The position numbers and the translations under genes were made by a program. The notes beneath the pieces are model-generated. The model was not told where the DNA came from and made no database searches. It saw only the letters and a list, made by a program, of their open reading frames with translations. Of a stretch of DNA of 36,700 nt, positions 18,554 to 26,494 are shown one piece after another (the stretch's first letter is position 1; every line of letters starts with the position of its first letter). Source of the stretch: Parvibaculum sp. (GTDB lineage: Bacteria > Pseudomonadota > Alphaproteobacteria > Parvibaculales > Parvibaculaceae); NCBI GenBank assembly GCA_019635975.1, contig JAHBYM010000013.1, positions 1 to 36,700 of the forward strand. Reading direction: 5' to 3'.

Positions 18554-19702
18554 TTAAGAAATGAATCCGTCCTGCGGGCCGTCGATACGCACAATCGTAT
18601 CGGTAACGAAACCGTTGAAACCGGTCTGCATCCCGATCGAATAGGCGCCCATCAACCCGAACTCGATCCAGTCGCCCTCGCGAATGGATTCCGGCAAATC
18701 GAAATTCTGCTTCAGAACATCGAGACTGTCGCAGGTCGGTCCAAAAATCCGGAACGGCCGGCGCGCGCCCTCAACCGGCCCCGTCTTCGAAATCGCGCGC
18801 ACCGGCGGATCGAAGTCGCCATCGCGGATTTCCGACAAACATCCATAGATGCCGTCATTGATATAGAGGCTGTCGCCTTTCCTGAGATGCACCTGCGTCA
18901 GCACCGAGCCGCCTTCGGCCACCAGCGCGCGGCCCGGCTCGGCAAAAAGCGGTAAGTCGAGGCCGAGCCTTTCCTTCGTCGCGGCGATGACATCGAAATA
19001 GCCCTGCAGCGAAGCTACATCGACGCCGTGGATCGCCGGAAAGCCGCCGCCGATATCGAGATATTCGAGTTTGACGCCGGCCCGCACCGCCACATCCGCC
19101 GACATCTCCATCGCCACGCGGTAGGCGTCGGGATCGAGGCACTGACTGCCGACGTGAAACGCAATCGCCGTCCGGCAGCCGCGCCGCGACGCCTCGCGCA
19201 ACAGCGCCACCGCCTCGTCAGGTGTCGCGCCGAATTTCGAGGAAAGGTCGTAAACCGCCTTGCCCTTCGGCGTCGCGATCCGGACTTCGACGGTGATGTC
19301 GGTGCCGGCAATCCCGATCACCTTGTCGAGCTCGCTCAACGTGTCGACAACGTAATCCTTGAGGCCGTAGACATCGGCCGCGGCCTCCAGCGCACCGCGA
19401 CCCTTCACCGGATGGTTGAAATAGCAATGCGCCTCGGGCAGTTGCTCACTGACCTTGGCGATCTCGGAAATCGACGCCGTATCGAAATGGCGAATGCCGC
19501 CTTCCCACAAGGCCTTCAGCACGAAGGGGTGCGGGTTGCATTTGACCGCATAGAGAACGGTACCCGGAAACCCCTCCACGAAATCGCGCGCCCGCTTCCG
19601 CAGCACATCCGGAAAGACGCAGAACACCGGATAGGACGGATCGAGCCTTGCGATCACGTCGGCGATAGAGGCAAAGCGCAGTTCCCGCGCGGCGCTGCTC
19701 AT
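18554..19702 (-). CDS. PLP-dependent ornithine/lysine-type decarboxylase (alanine-racemase fold)
   Basis: Group IV decarboxylase that probably makes putrescine (or cadaverine). The 382-residue enzyme shows the PLP lysine in YAVKCNPHP (Lys54), HVGSQ (183-187), the phosphate-binding GGGF (218-221), EPGR (255-258) and GPTCDSLD (321-328) with Cys324, which is contributed to the partner's active site in the dimer. These match bacterial/eukaryotic ODC more than DapA- or NspC-type relatives. Substrate choice cannot be fixed from sequence. The start at 19702 overlaps the upstream gene's stop in an ATGA, so the two are translationally coupled. Confidence 0.9.
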   Translation of the reverse strand: MSSAARELRFASIADVIARLDPSYPVFCVFPDVLRKRARDFVEGFPGTVLYAVKCNPHPFVLKALWEGGIRHFDTASISEIAKVSEQLPEAHCYFNHPVKGRGALEAAADVYGLKDYVVDTLSELDKVIGIAGTDITVEVRIATPKGKAVYDLSSKFGATPDEAVALLREASRRGCRTAIAFHVGSQCLDPDAYRVAMEMSADVAVRAGVKLEYLDIGGGFPAIHGVDVASLQGYFDVIAATKERLGLDLPLFAEPGRALVAEGGSVLTQVHLRKGDSLYINDGIYGCLSEIRDGDFDPPVRAISKTGPVEGARRPFRIFGPTCDSLDVLKQNFDLPESIREGDWIEFGLMGAYSIGMQTGFNGFVTDTIVRIDGPQDGFIS

Positions 19703-20568
19703 TTCCGCTCCAGCCGCGCAATCAGGCTCGACGTATCCCACCGATTGCCGCCCATCGCCTGCACCTCCGAGTAAAACCGGTCGACCGTTTCCGTCACCGG
19801 CAGATGCGCGCCGTTCTTGCGCGCCTCTTCAAGACATATGGCGAGATCCTTGCGCATCCAGTCGACCGCGAAACCGAAATCGAATTTTCCCTCGATCATC
19901 GTCTTGTAGCGGTTTTCCATCTGCCAGCTTTGCGCCGCGCCCTTCGAAATCACCTCGATGACGGCGGCGGCGTCGAGGCCCGCGCGCTTGGCAAAATGGA
20001 TGCCCTCGGAAAGCCCTTCCACGAGCCCGGCAATGCAAATCTGATTGACCATCTTGGTGAGCTGCCCGGCGCCGCTCGGTCCCATCAACCGCACCATCCG
20101 CGCATAGGCCGCGATCGCGGGTTCGGACCTGGCGAAATCGGCCGCGTCGCCGCCCGCCATCACGGTAAGCACGCCATTCTCGGCGCCCGCCTGCCCGCCC
20201 GACACCGGTGCATCGACAAACCCGATCCCATTCGACGCCGCCAGCGCGTGAAGCTCGCGCGCAATCGTCGCCGATGTCGTCGTGTGATCGACAAAAACCG
20301 CGCCCCGCTTCATGCCGTCAAAGGCGCCGTCCGGCCCGCACGTCACCTGCCGCAAATCGTCGTCATTGCCGACACAGGCGAAAACGATTTCGGCGCCCCG
20401 CGCTGCCTCCTTCGGTGTTGCCGCGCTCGCGCCGCCATGCTCAGCCGTCCAGCGCGCCGCTTTGGCCGCGGTCCGGTTGTAGACCGTCACGTCATGGCCG
20501 GTTTTCCGGAGATGCCCGGCCATCGGATATCCCATCACTCCGAGCCCAAGAAATGCAACCTTGCCCAT
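19699..20568 (-). CDS. NAD(P)-dependent beta-hydroxyacid dehydrogenase family oxidoreductase
   Basis: 289 residues. Rossmann motif AFLGLGVMGYPMAGHLRKTGH (5-25), substrate loop FVDAPVSGGQAGAENGVLTVM, catalytic-lysine region GAGQLTKMVNQICIAG and an all-alpha C-terminal half. It belongs with 3-hydroxyisobutyrate/tartronate-semialdehyde/succinic-semialdehyde reductases; the residues visible do not settle the substrate. It differs clearly from the mmsB paralogue 5 kb away and is translationally coupled to the downstream decarboxylase (ATGA overlap). It lies 86 bases downstream of the tonB-like gene on the same strand and might be part of that transcript. Confidence 0.88.
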   Translation of the reverse strand: MGKVAFLGLGVMGYPMAGHLRKTGHDVTVYNRTAAKAARWTAEHGGASAATPKEAARGAEIVFACVGNDDDLRQVTCGPDGAFDGMKRGAVFVDHTTTSATIARELHALAASNGIGFVDAPVSGGQAGAENGVLTVMAGGDAADFARSEPAIAAYARMVRLMGPSGAGQLTKMVNQICIAGLVEGLSEGIHFAKRAGLDAAAVIEVISKGAAQSWQMENRYKTMIEGKFDFGFAVDWMRKDLAICLEEARKNGAHLPVTETVDRFYSEVQAMGGNRWDTSSLIARLERK

Positions 20569-20654
20569 GACGTCGGCCTCCCACGGATTTGCGGAACGAC
20601 CTGTCTAGCAGATGGAAGCCGGACGGCGCAAAGAACGGCGGAGGGAGGGAGGCT

Positions 20655-21497
20655 TTAGCGGATTTCGCCTTCGGCGGCGATGCGGCCGCTACGGCAAAGT
20701 TGCGACGACGTTCCCGTGCAGGGCGCGTAGTAGAGGCGCACGATGTTGCCCTCGCGCGTCATGTCGTAACAGTCGCGCGTGCCGTACTGGATTTCGGGCG
20801 AACTGTGACACCAGCGATTGCCTTCGATCCACCATGTACCGCGCCCGCTCCGGCTGCGCGTGCCCGAACCCTGCGAATGATACATGCGGTGGAAATACTG
20901 GATCAGCGTGATGTTGGTTGTCCCGTCGGCGTTGAGCTGGATGATCGTGTTGATCAACCGGTTGCCGCCCTGCTGGTCGAGCCGCCCCATCTCGAGATGA
21001 AAGGTCTTGCCGACCACCTGCGCGCGGATTTGCCCCGCCGAGAGGGAATCGCCCTTACGGTTAAGGATCGTCTCGGCCGCGTCGCCGCCGGCGCCCAGTG
21101 CCTGACCCGCATCGACGCCACCGCCCGCCTGCGCGGCATCGACGACTTCCTTGATCTCCTCGGCCTCTTCTTCCGGCGGCGGCGTCTCTTCGGAGCGGCG
21201 CGGCGGTGCCTCCGGTTTCACCGGCGGTACGATCACCGGCTCGGGTTGCGGAATTTCCGGTTCGGCGACGGGCTCGGGCGGCGCCGCAAAACGGTCATTG
21301 GCCACACCCGCCGAAAGCTCGAACGTCACGGAATCGCCACCGCCCGGTCCCGGCCCGCCGAAAATACCGCCCACCGTCAGCAACATCGCCAGAAACAGCA
21401 GCATATGCAGCAGGATCGAAACGAGGATGAACTTCCGGATGTCGAACGTCCGGCCCTCCATCGCCGCCAGCACCCCGTTGTGCGTCGCCGCCGCCAT
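20655..21497 (-). CDS. TonB-like energy transducer with an unrecognised C-terminal periplasmic domain
   Basis: 280 residues. Layout: cytoplasmic N terminus, one membrane helix (about 22-46) containing Ser27-ILL-His31, equal to the Ser-x3-His motif of TonB that contacts ExbB/ExbD, then a Pro/Glu-rich linker (72-115) and a Gly/Ala stretch. Residues about 153-280 form a domain with a glycine/threonine-rich beta pattern, Trp222/Trp223/Trp229 and four cysteines (230, 243, 260, 268). The usual TonB C-terminal signature is not visible. The style faintly recalls small periplasmic beta-barrel proteins, but I do not recognise a family. It follows exbD with a two-base gap, so it surely works with ExbB/ExbD. 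Confidence 0.75.
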   Translation of the reverse strand: MAAATHNGVLAAMEGRTFDIRKFILVSILLHMLLFLAMLLTVGGIFGGPGPGGGDSVTFELSAGVANDRFAAPPEPVAEPEIPQPEPVIVPPVKPEAPPRRSEETPPPEEEAEEIKEVVDAAQAGGGVDAGQALGAGGDAAETILNRKGDSLSAGQIRAQVVGKTFHLEMGRLDQQGGNRLINTIIQLNADGTTNITLIQYFHRMYHSQGSGTRSRSGRGTWWIEGNRWCHSSPEIQYGTRDCYDMTREGNIVRLYYAPCTGTSSQLCRSGRIAAEGEIR

Positions 21498-21499
21498 CG

Positions 21500-21907
21500 C
21501 TACCGGCCTCTCTCGGTCACGATCGTTACCTGCTTAACGCCGATTTCGCGTAACGCCTCCATCAACAGCAGCAACGACTCCGCCGATGCTTCCGCATCCG
21601 CCTTGACGGCGACCCGCTCCATACCCTTGTCGGCCAGATATTCGCGGAGCGGACCTTGCGCGATCTTCGGATCGACCACCCGTTCGCCCAGCCAAACGAA
21701 ACCGTCGGCCTCGACGAGCACCGTCGCCGGCGCCTCGCGTTCCGCATCGCTCAACGCGCCGACCGGCAACTTCACCGCCACATTGTCGGCGGGCGTCATG
21801 GTGCCCGCGAGCAGGAAGAAGATCAGCAGCAGGAACACGACATTGATGAGCGGAATCAACGTCTCGAACTGGCGCTTGGGTGGATCCTGATCGAAGTCGG
21901 TCATCAT
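21500..21907 (-). CDS. ExbD-like protein, Asp-to-Asn variant
   Basis: 135 residues: short cytoplasmic N terminus, one membrane helix (about 19-35) and a periplasmic ExbD/TolR domain. In ExbD and TolR the membrane helix carries an essential proton-carrying aspartate (Asp25 in E. coli ExbD) within a PLIDV context. Here the same place reads PLINVVFLLLIFF, with Asn22, encoded by AAT on the minus strand. The next gene upstream encodes a second ExbD that keeps the aspartate. The stop/start overlap with that gene (ATGA) and the two-base gap to the tonB-like gene show a tight operon. Confidence 0.88.
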   Translation of the reverse strand: MMTDFDQDPPKRQFETLIPLINVVFLLLIFFLLAGTMTPADNVAVKLPVGALSDAEREAPATVLVEADGFVWLGERVVDPKIAQGPLREYLADKGMERVAVKADAEASAESLLLLMEALREIGVKQVTIVTERGR

Positions 21908-22311
21908 GGCGTGATCTTCTCCACTCGTGCCGTACCGACATCATGCGCGCCAGCCTGCCGCGCCGCCTCGATGGCGGAGACGAAGGCCTGCGTCTTCGAC
22001 CCGCGCTCGGCAAGAATGGTCACGGTCATGTCCTTGCGCGTACCGATGCCCGCCTTGACGGCCTCGACAAGACCCTCGCGTTCCACCGGCGTCCCGTCGA
22101 CGCGCAACGTCCCGTCGCCCATCAGCCAGATTTCGACGACACGCGCATCCGTCGGCAGTTCGTCGGCGCTCGGCGCCGGCGTCACGACCGACAGCGATTG
22201 CGTCTTCAGGAACGATGTCGTCAGCATGAAGAAAATCAGCAGCAGAAACACCACGTCGATCAGCGGCGTCAGGCTGGCCATGTTTCTCCGCCGTACGGGC
22301 TCGTCGAACAT
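21904..22311 (-). CDS. exbD: ExbD-like protein with intact proton-carrying Asp
   Basis: 135 residues from the ATG at 22311. Cytoplasmic MFDEPVRRRN, one membrane helix with TPLIDVVFLLLIFFMLTT (15-32, Asp19 equal to the essential Asp of ExbD/TolR), then a periplasmic domain with EIWLMGDGTLRVDGTPV and VTILAERGSKTQAFVSAIEAARQAG. Upstream in-frame codons reach back into exbB but are not family-like. It lies 22 bases behind exbB and overlaps the next exbD by four bases. Confidence 0.9.
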   Translation of the reverse strand: MFDEPVRRRNMASLTPLIDVVFLLLIFFMLTTSFLKTQSLSVVTPAPSADELPTDARVVEIWLMGDGTLRVDGTPVEREGLVEAVKAGIGTRKDMTVTILAERGSKTQAFVSAIEAARQAGAHDVGTARVEKITP

Positions 22312-22333
22312 GAGCGTTGGCTCTCCGTTCGTC

Positions 22334-23074
22334 TTACTTCGCGGCTTTCGCCGCGCCGGGCCGCGCATGCAGCGCCGCGATCACACGTGCCGAAGCGTCG
22401 CGCATCGACAGACGCACCTGGTCGATCTTGCCTTCGAGCAGGTTGAGCGCCGTGATGGCCGGCAGCGCAACGATCAGGCCCACCGCCGTCGTCAGCAGCG
22501 CGACCCAGATGCCGCCCGACAGCAGCGCCGGATCGACTTGCGTTCCCGCTTCCTCAAGCCGCTGGAAGGCCTGGATCATGCCGATCACAGTGCCGAGCAG
22601 GCCGAGCAGCGGCGAGATGTTGCCGATCACTTCGAGCCAGCGCAGATAGCGCTGCAACGCGCCAAGTTCCATCGCGCCCACACGCGCAATCTCGGCCGCG
22701 ACGTCCTCGTCGCGCAAATCGCCGCGCACCTTCGCGCGTACGCCGGCCGCCATGGCGCGCGCGAGCGGCGTCTTGTGCTTCTTGAGAATGTCGAGTGCGC
22801 CCGCCGCGTCGCCCGCCTCGATGCGGTCGACCGCCGGATCGACGAAACTGCGGCGTGAAAGCCCGGCCGACCAGAACTGGAATATTTTGAGCAGGATCAC
22901 CGCCGCCGAGATGACGGACAGCACCAGCAGGATCGCGACGATCGGCCCGCCCTTGTCGAGCAGCGGTCCCAGCGCGTACCAGGCCTCGGCGCCCCCCGAT
23001 TCGGCGATGATCTCCGCGGCCCCGCTCAGCGCTTCCCCGGCAGCCTCGTCGTTTACGGGCGTTTCCTCAGGCAT
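22334..23074 (-). CDS. exbB: ExbB/TolQ/MotA-family proton channel protein
   Basis: Inner-membrane motor subunit, 246 residues. Three membrane helices at about 43-68, 152-172 and 187-212; the latter two form the proton path with Thr162 (GLLGTVIGMIQAF) and Thr195/Thr196 (ALLTTAVGLIVALPA). The cytoplasmic loop (about 70-150) is of normal ExbB size. The N terminus (1-35) is acidic and Ala/Glu-rich, and no cleavable signal peptide is evident. First gene of the exbB-exbD-exbD-tonB-like operon, divergent from a MarR gene across 257 bases. Confidence 0.92.
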   Translation of the reverse strand: MPEETPVNDEAAGEALSGAAEIIAESGGAEAWYALGPLLDKGGPIVAILLVLSVISAAVILLKIFQFWSAGLSRRSFVDPAVDRIEAGDAAGALDILKKHKTPLARAMAAGVRAKVRGDLRDEDVAAEIARVGAMELGALQRYLRWLEVIGNISPLLGLLGTVIGMIQAFQRLEEAGTQVDPALLSGGIWVALLTTAVGLIVALPAITALNLLEGKIDQVRLSMRDASARVIAALHARPGAAKAAK

Positions 23075-23164
23075 TCTCGACTTCCTCCCGACTGAACAGG
23101 TACGCGATCTGTGACAACCGTCTCATCCGGCCGCGAAAGAGCGTGACGGCGGCGGCTCATTTTA

Positions 23165-23179
23165 GTAAACTTCATTTAC
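23165..23179. promoter_or_regulatory. Candidate operator between exbB and the MarR gene
   Basis: Inverted repeat GTAAA (23165-23169), five-base centre, TTTAC (23175-23179), in an AT-rich patch of the divergent region. Size and spacing suit a MarR dimer, but the short arms could also occur by chance. Confidence 0.35.
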
Positions 23180-23331
23180 GAAATCACCGCCGGGCCAAGC
23201 CGTCAAGCGATCAAGCGCGGCATGGCATCATTTTTTTGGTTCAGTGTAAATTCCGTGGCCTCGCTGCGGCGATAGCTTCAATATGCAGGTATCGAACGGC
23301 TGACAGGCGAAGATCGAGGGGGCAAACAGGC

Positions 23332-23832
23332 ATGTCGCGAGCGAAAATCGACATCGTGCCGGAGCAGGCGCCCCATACGGACGATCTGCTCTCGCCCCAG
23401 CACTTTCTTGAAGTCATCAACAATCTCGGGACCCTGCTGGCGGCCGTCTACGACCGCCGCTCCGGTCTGACGCGCAACCAGACCCGCATCGTCATCGAAC
23501 TGTTGCAACGCGACGGCCAGACCCAGACCGAGCTCGCCAATGCGCTCAGCATCCACAAGGTCTCTGTCGGCATCTATGTCGCCGAACTCGAAGCGCTGGG
23601 GCTGGTCGAGCGCCGCACCCACCCGACGGACGGCCGCGCGAAATGTATTTTCCTGACCCCGCTCCTTCACGCCAACAAGCATGTCGGCCAAGAACATTAC
23701 GCCGCCATCCACGGCACGGCGATCGAAGGCATCGCGCGCAAGGATTATCTGACGATGCTCGATTGTCTGAAGCGAATGCGCGACAACGTCTCGAAACTCG
23801 ACGCAAACGATCGCGAAAAAACCGGCGCTTGA
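23332..23832 (+). CDS. MarR-family transcriptional regulator
   Basis: 166-residue winged-helix protein. LTRNQTRIVIELLQRDGQTQTELANALSIHKVSVGIYVAELEALGLVERRTHPTDGRAKCIFLT (about 45-110) contains the helix-turn-helix (recognition helix near HKVSVGIYVAELEALG) and a basic wing with the typical DGRAK turn. Terminal helices form the dimer. Start: ATG at 23332 behind GAGGGGG; in-frame codons farther upstream are not family-like. It is divergent from exbB, so it may control that operon, its own gene, or both. It converges on the flavin reductase gene with six bases between. Confidence 0.88.
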   Translation: MSRAKIDIVPEQAPHTDDLLSPQHFLEVINNLGTLLAAVYDRRSGLTRNQTRIVIELLQRDGQTQTELANALSIHKVSVGIYVAELEALGLVERRTHPTDGRAKCIFLTPLLHANKHVGQEHYAAIHGTAIEGIARKDYLTMLDCLKRMRDNVSKLDANDREKTGA

Positions 23833-23838
23833 ACGGTC

Positions 23839-24357
23839 TCAGAGCGGCGGCAGCATCTGATAGCCGCCCCGGTGATATAGCAGCGGTCGCCCGTCTTCCG
23901 CATGATCGAAATTCAGCACCCGCCCGATCATGATCACATGATCGCCCGCGTCGTGCCGCGCCTCGATTTCGCATTCGAAATGCGCCAGTGCGTCGCGCAG
24001 CGCCGGACACCCGCTCTCGCGCGCGACGACCGCAAGTCCGGCAAGGCTGTGATCGCCCTTGCGCGACAACCGCGATGATATTTCCTGGTGCTCTTCGCGC
24101 AGCACATTGACCGTAAAATGCGTCGCCGTCTCGAACGCTTCCAGCGTGTCCGATTTCTTGTCGAGGCACCACAGCACCAGCGGCGGATCGAGCGAGACGG
24201 ATGAAAACGAATTGACGGTAATACCGATCGGCTCCCCGCCGCCAACGCGTGTCGTCACCACCGCGACGCCCGTCGTGAACCAGCCGAGCGCATTGCGGAA
24301 CCGGCGCGCGTCATGGACGTCCACCTCCGTCAATTTTGCGTCCTTGGTGTCGCTCAT
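23839..24357 (-). CDS. Flavin reductase family protein (FMN-binding split barrel)
   Basis: 172 residues. Family pattern: FRNALGWFTTGVAVVTTRVGGGEPIGITVNSFSSVSLDPPLVLWCLDKKSDTL (FMN phosphate and isoalloxazine contacts), HFTVNVLREEHQEIS, and a C-terminal PLLYHRGGYQML. This family provides reduced flavin to two-component monooxygenases or reduces flavin-like substrates; no oxygenase partner lies nearby. The ATG at 24357 sits behind GAGGAG. A GTG six codons upstream is possible but has a weaker context. Confidence 0.9.
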   Translation of the reverse strand: MSDTKDAKLTEVDVHDARRFRNALGWFTTGVAVVTTRVGGGEPIGITVNSFSSVSLDPPLVLWCLDKKSDTLEAFETATHFTVNVLREEHQEISSRLSRKGDHSLAGLAVVARESGCPALRDALAHFECEIEARHDAGDHVIMIGRVLNFDHAEDGRPLLYHRGGYQMLPPL

Positions 24358-24418
24358 CGCGCGGTCACTCCTCACGCCGCAAGGCCCCTTGTCAATCTTG
24401 CGTTAACGCCTCGCGGGG

Positions 24419-24449
24419 CCTTGGCCCGGTTTAAGCCATCCGGCCAAGG
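24419..24449. repeat. Inverted repeat in the flavin reductase / motA divergent region
   Basis: CCTTGGCC (24419-24426) pairs with GGCCAAGG (24442-24449), and the next CGG/CCGG bases can extend the stem with one bulge. No T-run follows, so it is not a standard terminator. An operator or leader hairpin is possible. Confidence 0.4.
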
Positions 24450-24613
24450 TCATGCAACCGCGATCCGGCGCAAAACGCCCGAAATTCCGCGCAAATCTCA
24501 TTGGTTAAACCGGCTGTTAAGGGCCACGCCGCAAGAATGGGCGCGAAGGCGGGGCTGGCCTGCATCCCGGCAGGTCTGCGGGGCGTAAATAAGCGAAGAG
24601 AGTGCTGGGGCAA

Positions 24614-25483
24614 ATGCGGCTGATTGTCGGCATCGTGATCGTCATTTTTAGCGTCTTCGGTGGCTATGCCGCGATGGGCGGACACCTCGGAGTGCTCTGG
24701 CAACCTTTTGAGGCCGTCATCATTCTCGGCGCCGCGCTTGGTGCATTTCTGATCGCCAATCCGCCTTCGGTGCTGAAAGCAGTCGGCGGCGTCATTGGCA
24801 CGCTGTTCAAGGGCCCGCGTTATTCCAAGACGGCCTTTCTTGAACTGCTCGGCCTGCAATACACACTTTTCAAGCTCGCCAAGAGCAAGGGCAACCTCGC
24901 CCTAGAAGCCCATGTCGAGAACCCCGGCGAATCCTCGATCTTCGCGCAGTTCCCGCTTTTCGCAGCCGACAAGCACGCCGTCGAATTCATGTGCGACTAC
25001 TTGCGCATGATCACGCTGGGCACGGAAAACGCCCATGAGCTCGAAGCCCTGATGGACGAGGAACTCGAAACCCATCATCAGGAACGCGAACGCATCGTTG
25101 CCGCCGTCCAGGCGCTTGCCGACGCGACGCCCGCCCTCGGCATCGTCGCCGCCGTGCTCGGCGTCATCAAGACAATGGCCTCCATCGACCAGCCGCCCGA
25201 AGTGCTCGGCGGTCTCATCGGCGGCGCGCTCGTCGGTACGTTCCTCGGCGTCTTCGTCGCCTATGGCTTCTTCGGTCCGATGGCGCAATCGCTGCGCAAC
25301 ACCTACGAAGCCGAATCGAAATACTACCTGTCGATGAAAGCCGGCCTCCTCGCCCACATGGCCGGCTATGCCCCCGCTGTCTCGATCGAATTTGCCCGCA
25401 AGGCGCTGATGACCGAAGTGCGCCCGACTTTCATCGAGGTCGAGCAGTCGACGGCTGCCCTGCAACCCGGCGCCGCCGGCTAG
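24614..25483 (+). CDS. motA: Flagellar motor stator protein MotA
   Basis: Proton-channel stator subunit of the flagellar motor, 289 residues. Starts MRLIVGIVIVIFSVFGGYAAMGGHLGVLWQPFE, with four membrane helices overall, a large cytoplasmic loop with charged residues (FMCDYLRMITLGTENAHELEALMDEE) that contacts FliG, and ADATPALGIVAAVLGVIKTM with the conserved proline. The ATG at 24614 matches the family start better than a GTG four codons upstream. motB follows 21 bases later. No other flagellar genes are present in the window. Confidence 0.94.
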   Translation: MRLIVGIVIVIFSVFGGYAAMGGHLGVLWQPFEAVIILGAALGAFLIANPPSVLKAVGGVIGTLFKGPRYSKTAFLELLGLQYTLFKLAKSKGNLALEAHVENPGESSIFAQFPLFAADKHAVEFMCDYLRMITLGTENAHELEALMDEELETHHQERERIVAAVQALADATPALGIVAAVLGVIKTMASIDQPPEVLGGLIGGALVGTFLGVFVAYGFFGPMAQSLRNTYEAESKYYLSMKAGLLAHMAGYAPAVSIEFARKALMTEVRPTFIEVEQSTAALQPGAAG

Positions 25484-25504
25484 CGCGGCGCGAGGAGTTC
25501 CGGC

Positions 25505-26401
25505 ATGGCCGCGAAAAACGAACAGCCGATCATCATCAAGAAGGTCAAGAAGGTCGTCCATGGCCATCACGGCGGCGCCTGGAAGATCGCCTATGCCGAC
25601 TTCGTGACCGCGATGATGGCCTTCTTTCTGCTGATGTGGCTGATCAGCATGACGACGCCCGAACAGAAGCAGGGCCTCGCCGACTATTTCGCGCCCTCCA
25701 ATGTCAGCCGTTCCACCAGCGGCGCCGGCGGCATCATGGGCGGCACCGCCTTCGACGCGACCGGCGCCCGCATGCCCGGCACCAAGCCACAGATCGTGAT
25801 GACGGTCTCGACGCCTGCCCAGCCGAAAAGCCCTGAAACGGCCGAGGAAAAAGCCGCCGCCGCTCAGATGGAAAAACTGCTGAAGGAAAAGTCGGCGCGC
25901 GACGAACGGAATTTCCGCAGCGCCGCCGAAAGCATCCGCCAGGCCATGCGCGAGAACCCCGACCTCGCCCAGCTCTCGCGCAACGTCATCGTCGATGAAA
26001 CGCCCGAAGGTCTGCGCATCCAGATCGTCGATCAGGACGGCCGCTCGATGTTCCCCGCCGACATGGCCGAGCCCTACGAGCGCACCCGCCAGTTGATCGA
26101 TGAAGTCGCGAAAATACTGATCAAGCTCCCGAACCGGGTCACCATCTCCGGCCACACCGACGCCAACCCGGTGAGAGGCAAGGCCGGCTACGGCAACTGG
26201 GAACTGACCTCCGACCGTGCCAACGCCGCCCGCCGCATCGTCGAAAAAGCCGGCCTCTCCAGCGACCGCATCTATCAGGTCATCGGCAAGGCGGACAGCG
26301 ACCCGCTCTTCCCCGAAGACCCCTACATGGCCGCCAACCGCCGCCTTTCGATCGTGCTGCTGCGCGAAGCGCCGGTCACTCCGCCCGGCTTCAGCCCTTG
26401 A
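25505..26401 (+). CDS. motB: Flagellar motor stator protein MotB
   Basis: 298 residues. Short basic cytoplasmic N terminus; single membrane helix AYADFVTAMMAFFLLMWLISM with the essential proton-binding Asp32; a plug/linker region rich in Ala/Glu/Lys (about 110-150); and a C-terminal OmpA-like peptidoglycan-binding domain (about 165-290) with TISGHTDANPVRGKAGYGNWELTSDRANAARRIV and ANRRLSIVLL. GAGGAG precedes the ATG. Co-transcribed with motA. Confidence 0.95.
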   Translation: MAAKNEQPIIIKKVKKVVHGHHGGAWKIAYADFVTAMMAFFLLMWLISMTTPEQKQGLADYFAPSNVSRSTSGAGGIMGGTAFDATGARMPGTKPQIVMTVSTPAQPKSPETAEEKAAAAQMEKLLKEKSARDERNFRSAAESIRQAMRENPDLAQLSRNVIVDETPEGLRIQIVDQDGRSMFPADMAEPYERTRQLIDEVAKILIKLPNRVTISGHTDANPVRGKAGYGNWELTSDRANAARRIVEKAGLSSDRIYQVIGKADSDPLFPEDPYMAANRRLSIVLLREAPVTPPGFSP

Positions 26402-26412
26402 TAGCCCGATGC

Positions 26413-26432
26413 CGGCCCTTGCCTTGGGGCCG
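26413..26432. terminator. Weak hairpin after motB
   Basis: CGGCCC (26413-26418) pairs with GGGCCG (26427-26432) around an eight-base loop. Only a short T-containing stretch follows, so it is at most a weak terminator for motAB. Confidence 0.25.
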
Positions 26433-26494
26433 ATCTGGTCTTAAGTCTCACCTCTCGGTTCGTCGGGACCCCCAGTTCGGCGCCTGGAGAAAAT

